12,245 nucleotides of DNA from Clostridia bacterium (GTDB lineage Bacteria; Bacillota; Clostridia; Oscillospirales; CAG-272), in assembly GCA_017958845.1 (NCBI GenBank), contig JAGDBW010000111.1, positions 1-12,245 on the forward strand, given 5' to 3'. Positions 1-5,855 of this stretch are shown one piece after another. The notes beneath the pieces were generated by a model. That model searched no databases. It had not been told where the DNA came from and saw nothing but the letters and a program-made list of their open reading frames with translations. The translations under genes were made by a program, and so were the position numbers. Each line of letters begins with the position of its first letter. Within the stretch, counting starts at the first letter, position 1.

Positions 1-594
1 ACATTATACCGTCCCCGTCACCCAAAGTCAATGACCAACCGCATCAAAAACAAAAGAGAAAAGAGAGGCAAACAAGCCGCGCACAACAAGCCGTGACCGG
101 CGCGCCCCACCCGGCAAAAGAGGCGCAAAACGGCCAAAACGTCGCCCAAACGCAAAAAAGCCGAAAGAATAGGGCAAAAACATGACAAAACAGCGCCAAA
201 ATTGCACAGAAAGAGCAAAACCCCACCGCAACAATCGCCAAAAGACCGACATATCCCCACACCCCCGACAGGATCCGACGTACGCCCGCAGCGACACGCC
301 ACCCCGCGGCCGATCGTCCCGACCCGCGCGGCAAAAGCTCCCGCGGTCGTGTCAAAACGCAAACAATTATGTGCAAAAACGGCTTTTTGTGCAAAATGCA
401 TATTGCATAGAATTTCAAAGTCGATTTTGTGCAAAAGGCACAACAGATCGCGCGCAAAACCACCCCGCCCGCCGATGATCCGATGCGCTCCGAAAAAGTA
501 AATCAAATTGACATCCAAAACGGAAAGGCAAAGCGGGCAATCGAAAAACCCATTTGTGTCAACAAAATCAAAAGTAAGGCAAAATAACATTTCC
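1..594. other. Non-coding A/C-rich upstream region
   Basis: I find no convincing gene here. The plus strand is very poor in T (11 of the first 180 bases) and rich in A and C, quite unlike the GC-rich, C-ending codons of the operon downstream. The word GCAAAA recurs about ten times between 110 and 590. Open frames exist on both strands but their conceptual products are low-complexity: Arg/Pro/Gln-rich on plus, Cys/Phe/Leu-rich on minus. None has a good ribosome binding site or a recognisable domain. Plus frames entering from the left edge close at 94-96 and 183-185, so a short tail of an upstream gene cannot be strictly excluded. The stretch probably separates this operon from an unseen neighbour. 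Confidence 0.6.
371..436 (+). repeat. Three direct copies of GTGCAAAA
   Basis: GTGCAAAA occurs at 371-378, 389-396 and 429-436. The second and third copies are preceded by a T run. The first copy merges into a short inverted repeat (CAAAAA at 374-379, TTTTTG at 384-389), and the second is followed by ATGCA-TAT-TGCAT at 396-408. These could be binding sites for a regulator, but they may only be the densest part of the GCAAAA-rich background. They lie about 280 nt upstream of the predicted -35 box, which is far for a direct repressor of that promoter. Confidence 0.35.
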
Positions 595-623
595 TCCGCT
601 CGACAAGAGCGGAAAACCCGCTC
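595..623. repeat. Overlapping inverted repeats CCGCTC / GAGCGG / CCGCTC
   Basis: CCGCTC at 596-601 pairs perfectly with GAGCGG at 607-612 around a 5-nt spacer, and T595-A613 extends this to 7 bp. The same GAGCGG can instead pair with a second CCGCTC at 618-623, again across 5 nt. The two dyads are centred 11 bp apart, about one helical turn. No T tract follows on either strand, so a simple intrinsic terminator is unlikely. The element lies 91 nt upstream of the -35 box, outside the predicted operon leader. It could be a tandem operator or a switchable RNA hairpin in an upstream transcript. Confidence 0.5.
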
Positions 624-714
624 CGTCCCCCGCCCGCCTCCCGCCCGTCAAAAAAGCAAACAAAACCATACATTCCGATTTTTCTATTTATCTCCTTCGA
701 CAAAAAACTGGCAG

Positions 715-744
715 TTGACAACAAAAACGCTTGTATGATATCAT
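715..744 (+). promoter_or_regulatory. Predicted sigma-A promoter of the operon
   Basis: A perfect -35 TTGACA lies at 715-720. After an 18-nt spacer comes TATCAT at 739-744, preceded by TG at 736-737, so it has the form of an extended -10 (TGnTATCAT). The region before the -35 (about 661-714) is AT-rich and could act as an UP element. Transcription would begin near 751 and give a leader of roughly 30 nt. A closer consensus hexamer, TATGAT at 734-739, leaves only 13 nt to the -35 box and is therefore less likely. The -10 sits within a perfect 10-bp palindrome (735-744), which might also be a regulator site. Confidence 0.7.
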
Positions 745-769
745 TTTCAAAGAATTTTCCAGTACTTTT

Positions 770-774
770 GGAGG
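770..774 (+). promoter_or_regulatory. Ribosome binding site GGAGG of the solute-binding protein gene
   Basis: GGAGG lies 7 nt before ATG 782. This fixes the start at 782 and rules out the in-frame TTG at 731. That TTG would lie upstream of the -10 box and would prepend 17 residues ahead of an otherwise perfect signal peptide. Confidence 0.85.
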
Positions 775-781
775 AAGAACC

Positions 782-3700
782 ATGGACAAAAAGAGATTCG
801 TCCGACGGCTCAGCTTTGCGCTATGCTGCCTGTTCGTTCTCGGTGCGGTCGTCTTGCCGACGAGCGCCTCCACCTATTGGGGCGAGGACGGACTCGAACA
901 CAAGACGGGCACAGCGCTGAGCGTCGACGAAATGGAGGCGTACCTCAACTCCGACTCCTACTTCACCTACATCAACAAGTACGCCGCCGAAGTGCCCGGC
1001 GCCGCGACCATCACCGTCCCGGCCACCGACGTTTACGCGCCGCAGACGACCGCCGACTACACCGTCATCGGCGATCTTTCGACGTGGCGCAGTTTCGTCG
1101 GCGGGGACAACGACGCCGATTTTCCCGGTACGCCCGTCCTCCAGCTGCCCAACCAGGGAAAGGCCACCTGGCAGGTCGACGTACCCGAGAACGCCATGTA
1201 CTGCATCGGCTTCCGCTACTATACCCAAAAGGGGAGCGTCAACGCCATCGAGCGCAAGCTCTACATCGACGACAGCATCCCGTTTTCCGAGGCCCGCTTC
1301 CTCAATTTCTCAAAGGTCTGGGCCTACGCCTATGAGGACAACGAGACCGGTTTCCGCTCCGATCTGATCGGAAACAGCCTCACCCCCGCCATCTCCCAGG
1401 TACAGAGCTGGCGCACCTACTATTGCATCGACTCCGACGGCTACTACACCGACTACTACCGCTTCTACCTCTCCTCGGGCACGCACACCATCACGCTCGA
1501 AGCCGAGCGCGAAGGGTTCATCCTGTCCGAGATCCGTCTGGTGCCGGTCGACGATCCCTCCGTCACCATCCCGAGCTACAGCGACTATCTCGCGGCTTGC
1601 GACGCGGCGGGCGCGACCGACATCACCGACGGTCAGATCCGGGTCATCCAGGCCGAGCGTCCCGATCTGGTCTCCGACGCGGCCGTCTATATGACCAACG
1701 ACCGTTCCTCCGCCATCACCCAGCCCTCTTCTTCCTCCTCCCAGCTATACAACGTCATAGGCGCCAACAGCTACAACAGCGTAGGCCAGTGGGCCGCCTA
1801 CACCTTTACCGTCTCCGCCTCCGGCTACTACAACATCGCCATGCGCTACAAGCAGAGCACGCTGGAGGGCATGTACATCTGCCGCTCGCTCAAACTCTGG
1901 TCCGACGACGGCATGTACGGCCTGGACGACACGGGCACGCCCGCCGAGCCCTTTGCCGAGGCCACCGGCACCCGCTTCGACTATGAGGATGAGTGGCAGG
2001 CGTCGCTGGTCGGAGACGGCTTCTCCACCTTCAAGTTCTACTTCAAAGAAGGCGTCACCTACCACCTCTACCTGGAGGTCAGTCTCGGCTCTCTGGCCGA
2101 ACAGCTCCAGCGCGTCAGCCGGGCCCTCACGGTCATCAACGACTGCTACCTGCGCATCCTGCAGCTGACCGGCGCCAGCCCGGACGCCAACCGGGACTAC
2201 GGCTTCTCCGCCGTCATGCCCGACGTCATGTATTACCTCAACTACGAGGCGCTGGAGCTCGCCGACGTCAAAGCGCAGTTCGAGCGCATCTGCGGCACCA
2301 CGGGCCAGCACCTCTCCACCCTGGAGCTCATCTCGGATCTGTTGGCCCGCATGGGTACCAACGAATACGAGATCCCCGCCAAACTCTCGTCGCTCAAGTC
2401 CTACCTCGGCACCCTCGGCACGTGGATCAACACCTCGCGCACCTCCTCCATGACGGTCGACTACATCCAGATCCGCCCCGTCGCCACCTCCGAGCCGGCC
2501 CCGAGAGCCAAGGCGGGCTTCTTCCGCGGCATCTGGTTTGAGATCTCCTCCTTCATCCACAGCTTCTTTACCAAGTACGATCAGATGGGCGTCACCTCCG
2601 CCGCCGACAACAGCGACGACGCGCTCAGCGTCTGGCTCGCCTCCGGCCGCGACCAGTCCAAGATCTGGCGCTCCCTGGTGGACAGCCAGTTCAGCGACTA
2701 CTGCGAGGCCAACGACCTCGGCGGCATCCCCGTCGCGCTCAAACTCATCACCGGCGGCACGCTCCTGCCCTCCATTCTGGCCGACAAAGGACCGGACGTC
2801 TACATGGGCCTGGACTCCACCACCACCATCAACTACGCCATCCGCGGCGCGGTCGAGCCCATCGCCTCGGTCGACGGCAGCGGGCAGGGCTTTGCCGACG
2901 CTACCGACTACCTGACCGCCACCTTCCACCCCGCGGCGCTCAACACGGTCGAGCTGCTCGGAAAGACCTACGGCGCCCCCCAGACCATGAACTTCTCCAT
3001 GATGTTCTACCGCATCGACGTGTTGGCGGGGCTGGGCGCTACGCTGCCCGAGACCTGGGAGGACCTGCTCTCGCTGCTCCCGGCCCTCCAGGCCAACAAC
3101 CTCACCGCCGGTCTTGGCAACCGCGCCAACGAAACCATCAACACCACCCTCGAGGTCATGCTCTACCAGGCGGGCGGCTCCATGTGGCGCTATGACGACC
3201 CGACCGATACGGAGAACTACTTCGGCGGCGTCTACGCCGGCGCGCAGATCGGCCTCGATACCAACGTGGCGCTCGACGTCTTCCAGCGCTACTGCCGCTT
3301 CTACACCGACTACTCCTTCAGCTACCGCTACGACGCGGCCAACCGCTTCCGTACCGGCGAGATGCCCATCGTCATCGAGGATTACGTCGCCTCCTACAAC
3401 CAGCTCACGGTCTTCGCGACCGAGATCGCGGGTCTGTGGGAGTTCGGCTCCGTCCCCGGCACCCGCCGCGCCGACGGCTCGCTCAACTACGACACCCTCT
3501 GCACAGTCACCAACCTGGTCATGCCGTCCAGCAAGGGCCGCACCCAAAACACGCGCGACAACGCCTGGGCGTACATCAAGTGGAACACCGGCGCCGAGGC
3601 GCAGGCCGAATACGGCAACCGCATGGTCGCCCTGATCGGCCCGTCCGCCAAATACGCGACCGCCAACATGGCCGCCATCTCCAGCCTCTCCTGGACGACC

Positions 3701-3964
3701 AAAGAGGCCGCCGCCATCCACGACCAGCTCGAGCATCTCTCGTCCATCAAGAACTACCCCGGCTCTTACATCATCGCCCGGTACGTCAACTTCGCTTTCC
3801 TTGACGCCTACAACAACGGCACCGACCCCGTCGACGCGCTCAAGGGCTACATCTCCGCCATCAACGCCGAACTGACCCGCAAGCGTGAAGAATTCTCCGA
3901 CAGCGGCCTCAAGACCCTCAAGACCGGTCAGACCCCGGCCCGCGCCGAAGCCGAAAACAACTGA
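782..3964 (+). CDS. Exported multidomain sugar-type ABC solute-binding protein
   Basis: This 1060-aa protein probably captures a carbohydrate for the two permeases that follow. A signal peptide (residues 1-30, KKRFVRR then a hydrophobic core, cleavage near TSA/S) has no lipobox, which is unusual for a Gram-positive binding protein. Residues ~78-256 look like a beta-sandwich, CBM-like module (ends THTITLEAEREGFILSEIRL). Residues ~286-566 look like a second one. Its last strand (VDYIQIRP, ~559-566) is separated from the rest by a ~115-residue helical insertion (~436-553). An aromatic, amphipathic helix (~579-599) leads into a family-1-type binding domain (~615-1035) with motifs such as GPDVYMG, GKTYGAP, TLPETWEDL and a late DNAWAYIKW. 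Usual sugar-binding proteins are 400-450 aa, so this is more than double. It is the first gene of the operon, 28 nt before the first permease. The binding-protein assignment is firm. The CBM-like reading rests on strand patterns, and the ligand is unknown. Confidence 0.87.
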   Translation: MDKKRFVRRLSFALCCLFVLGAVVLPTSASTYWGEDGLEHKTGTALSVDEMEAYLNSDSYFTYINKYAAEVPGAATITVPATDVYAPQTTADYTVIGDLSTWRSFVGGDNDADFPGTPVLQLPNQGKATWQVDVPENAMYCIGFRYYTQKGSVNAIERKLYIDDSIPFSEARFLNFSKVWAYAYEDNETGFRSDLIGNSLTPAISQVQSWRTYYCIDSDGYYTDYYRFYLSSGTHTITLEAEREGFILSEIRLVPVDDPSVTIPSYSDYLAACDAAGATDITDGQIRVIQAERPDLVSDAAVYMTNDRSSAITQPSSSSSQLYNVIGANSYNSVGQWAAYTFTVSASGYYNIAMRYKQSTLEGMYICRSLKLWSDDGMYGLDDTGTPAEPFAEATGTRFDYEDEWQASLVGDGFSTFKFYFKEGVTYHLYLEVSLGSLAEQLQRVSRALTVINDCYLRILQLTGASPDANRDYGFSAVMPDVMYYLNYEALELADVKAQFERICGTTGQHLSTLELISDLLARMGTNEYEIPAKLSSLKSYLGTLGTWINTSRTSSMTVDYIQIRPVATSEPAPRAKAGFFRGIWFEISSFIHSFFTKYDQMGVTSAADNSDDALSVWLASGRDQSKIWRSLVDSQFSDYCEANDLGGIPVALKLITGGTLLPSILADKGPDVYMGLDSTTTINYAIRGAVEPIASVDGSGQGFADATDYLTATFHPAALNTVELLGKTYGAPQTMNFSMMFYRIDVLAGLGATLPETWEDLLSLLPALQANNLTAGLGNRANETINTTLEVMLYQAGGSMWRYDDPTDTENYFGGVYAGAQIGLDTNVALDVFQRYCRFYTDYSFSYRYDAANRFRTGEMPIVIEDYVASYNQLTVFATEIAGLWEFGSVPGTRRADGSLNYDTLCTVTNLVMPSSKGRTQNTRDNAWAYIKWNTGAEAQAEYGNRMVALIGPSAKYATANMAAISSLSWTTKEAAAIHDQLEHLSSIKNYPGSYIIARYVNFAFLDAYNNGTDPVDALKGYISAINAELTRKREEFSDSGLKTLKTGQTPARAEAENN

Positions 3965-3992
3965 TCCCGAGACGAAAACAAGGAGAAACAAC

Positions 3993-4943
3993 ATGTCAAA
4001 GAAAAAAGCGTCCTCCGAAAAGCCGGTGTCTCGCAAGGACATGACCCGGTGGCAGTGGACCTGGAAAGAGATGAAACGCAACAAGGTCGCCTACCTGATG
4101 GTCGGTCCGTTCGTGATCCTCTTCTTCATCTTTACGGTCCTGCCGGTTTTGCTCTCGATGGTCCTGTCCCTGACGGACTTCAACATGCTGCAGTTCCCGC
4201 ATTTCAAAGGACTGTCCAACTATACGCGCCTGTTCCTCGAAGACGAGGTGTTCCTCATCGCCTGCAAAAACACGCTCATCTTCGCCTCCATCACAGGCCC
4301 CGTCTCCTACTTCATGGCGCTGATCGTCGCCTGGTTCATCAACGAACTCCCGCCCAAGATCCGTGCCGTCGTCACACTGATCTTCTACGCCCCGTCCATC
4401 TCCGGCGCGGTCTACATGATCTGGCAGACGCTCTTCTCCTCCGACTCCTACGGATGGATCAACGCCACGTTGCTCAACCTCGGCATCACCGACACCCCCA
4501 TCCTCTTTTTCCAAAATGAGAGCTGGGTCATGCCGCTGTGCATCGTCGTCGCGCTCTGGACGTCGCTGGGCACCGCGTTCCTCGCGTTCATCGCGGGCCT
4601 GCAGGGCGTCGACACCAGCCAGTTTGAGGCCGGCGCCGTCGACGGGGTAAAGAACCGGTGGCAGGAGCTCTGGTACATCACCCTCCCCAACATGAAGCCC
4701 CAGCTGATGTTCGGCGCGGTGCTCTCCATCACCCAGTCCTTCGGCTTCGGCGCGGTCGTGACGGCCCTGTGCGGCTTCCCGTCGGTCAACTACGCGGCGC
4801 ACACCATCATGCACTGCCTCGACGACTACGGCGGCCAGCGGTATGAGATCGGCTACGCGTCGGCCATCGCGGTGGTGCTCTTCGCCATCATGATCACCAG
4901 CAACACCCTCATCAAGAAAATGCTATCAAAGGTAGGTCAGTAA
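3993..4943 (+). CDS. Sugar ABC transporter permease, CUT1 (LplB/UgpA-like)
   Basis: This 316-aa inner-membrane subunit forms half of the sugar translocation pore. ATG 3993 has AGGAG at 3981-3985, 7 nt upstream. An in-frame upstream start at 3885 would lie inside the preceding gene and add a Pro/Arg-rich tail, so it is rejected. About six membrane helices are visible (roughly 32-60, 92-117, 125-148, 179-203, 238-260, 287-305) after a basic cytoplasmic N-terminus. The cytoplasmic EAA loop that docks the ATPase begins at E212 (EAGAVDG) and ends in ITLP at 229-232, matching the family consensus EAA...G...I.LP. The length is typical of the family. The next permease starts 2 nt after the stop, which points to coupled translation and a heterodimer. 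No ATPase gene is in view. Substrate is not predictable. Confidence 0.93.
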   Translation: MSKKKASSEKPVSRKDMTRWQWTWKEMKRNKVAYLMVGPFVILFFIFTVLPVLLSMVLSLTDFNMLQFPHFKGLSNYTRLFLEDEVFLIACKNTLIFASITGPVSYFMALIVAWFINELPPKIRAVVTLIFYAPSISGAVYMIWQTLFSSDSYGWINATLLNLGITDTPILFFQNESWVMPLCIVVALWTSLGTAFLAFIAGLQGVDTSQFEAGAVDGVKNRWQELWYITLPNMKPQLMFGAVLSITQSFGFGAVVTALCGFPSVNYAAHTIMHCLDDYGGQRYEIGYASAIAVVLFAIMITSNTLIKKMLSKVGQ

Positions 4944-4945
4944 GA

Positions 4946-5836
4946 ATGGATGAAAGATTAAAACCCGGCAAGCTGCGTGTCCGCGGTCACCGAGTCATCC
5001 TCAACCGTTCCGCCGGCGGCGACGCCGGGATCACGGTGATGCTGTCCCTCCTCGGCGCGTTCATGTTCCTGCCCATGCTCTACGTCATCATGCAATCGCT
5101 CAAACCGCTCGACGAGTTGTTCATGTTCCCCCCGCGCTTCTTCGTCATCAAGCCCACGCTCAAGAACTTCCGCGACCTGTTCCTTCTGATGAACGACTCC
5201 TGGGTGCCGTTCTCCCGCTACATATTCAACACGGTGTTCATCACCTTCTGCGGCACACTCGGAAACCTGATCTTCGCCTCCCTCGCGGCCTACGCGCTTG
5301 CCAAGATCAAGTTCCCCGGCTCCAGGTTCATCTTCTCCCTGATCGTCACGTCGCTTATGTTCCACTCGACGGTCAACCAGGTCACCCACTTCATCCTGCT
5401 CAGCGCCTTCGGCTGGATCGACTCGCATCTCGCCATCATCGTGCCGGCCCTGGCCTCCACCCTGGGCCTCTACCTGATGAAGCAGTTTATGGAGAGCTCC
5501 GTCTCCGACGCGGTGCTCGAGAGCGCGCGCCTCGACGGCGCGTCCGAGTTCCGCATCTATCTCACCATCGCCATGCCGATGGTCAAGCCGGCGTGGCTCA
5601 CCCTGATGATCGAGTCCTTCCGCGGACTGTGGAACACGGGTTCTTCCATTTATATTCATTCCGAACAACTCAAGACCTTCAACTACGCCATCAGCCAGAT
5701 CCTGGCGGGCGGCATCGCGCGTTCCGGCGCGGGCGCCGCTTCCACGGTCATCATGATGCTGGTCCCCATCCTGGTCTTCGTCATCAACCAGAGCCAGATC
5801 ATCCAGACCTTCGGATCTTCCGGTATGAAAGACTGA
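4946..5836 (+). CDS. Carbohydrate ABC transporter permease, CUT1 (UgpE/MalG-like)
   Basis: This 296-aa protein is the second pore subunit. It starts 2 nt after the previous stop. Its ribosome binding site (AGG at 4934-4936, with AAAGG further upstream) lies inside the end of the first permease gene, so translation is probably coupled. It has a basic N-terminus, then about six membrane helices (28-50, 92-118, 126-145, 160-180, 215-233, 264-284). The ATPase-contacting loop begins at E192 (ESARLDGAS) and ends in IAMP at 208-211, the MalG/UgpE form of the EAA motif. The N-terminal pattern of one helix, a long extracytoplasmic segment (SLKPLDELFMFPPRFF), then a second helix is typical of this half of CUT1 importers. 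Length is normal and no key motif is missing. Confidence 0.93.
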   Translation: MDERLKPGKLRVRGHRVILNRSAGGDAGITVMLSLLGAFMFLPMLYVIMQSLKPLDELFMFPPRFFVIKPTLKNFRDLFLLMNDSWVPFSRYIFNTVFITFCGTLGNLIFASLAAYALAKIKFPGSRFIFSLIVTSLMFHSTVNQVTHFILLSAFGWIDSHLAIIVPALASTLGLYLMKQFMESSVSDAVLESARLDGASEFRIYLTIAMPMVKPAWLTLMIESFRGLWNTGSSIYIHSEQLKTFNYAISQILAGGIARSGAGAASTVIMMLVPILVFVINQSQIIQTFGSSGMKD

Positions 5837-5855
5837 TGAGAGGAGAGAGCGCCAA

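Noticed and set aside
371..436. CRISPR array from the repeated GTGCAAAA
   Set aside because: The repeats are only 8 nt long with unequal spacing (18 and 40 nt), and there are no cas genes.
182..501. Two overlapping ~98-codon plus-strand open frames
   Set aside because: Arg/Pro/Gln-rich low-complexity products in the A/C-rich region, without ribosome binding site or family similarity.
508..513. TTGACA as an upstream promoter -35
   Set aside because: No -10-like hexamer is found 16-19 nt downstream; the sequence there is aagcggg-like.
18..590. 190-codon minus-strand open frame in the upstream region
   Set aside because: Cys/Phe/Leu-rich product reflecting the T/G-rich complement. There is no plausible domain and no clear ribosome binding site.
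595..623. Intrinsic terminator of an upstream gene
   Set aside because: The stems are GC-rich but no T run follows on the plus strand, and on the minus strand only a weak mixed A/T stretch follows.
731..781. TTG at 731 as the start of the solute-binding protein
   Set aside because: It lies upstream of the predicted -10 box and transcript start. ATG 782 has GGAGG at the right distance and directly begins a signal peptide.
3885..3992. 36-residue N-terminal extension of the first permease
   Set aside because: It would overlap the 3' end of the binding-protein gene in another frame and encodes a Pro/Arg-rich stretch. ATG 3993 has an AGGAG site.
1745..4084. 779-codon minus-strand open frame
   Set aside because: Shadow of the solute-binding protein gene, with the same low-complexity Val/Gly/Asp composition and no recognisable motif.
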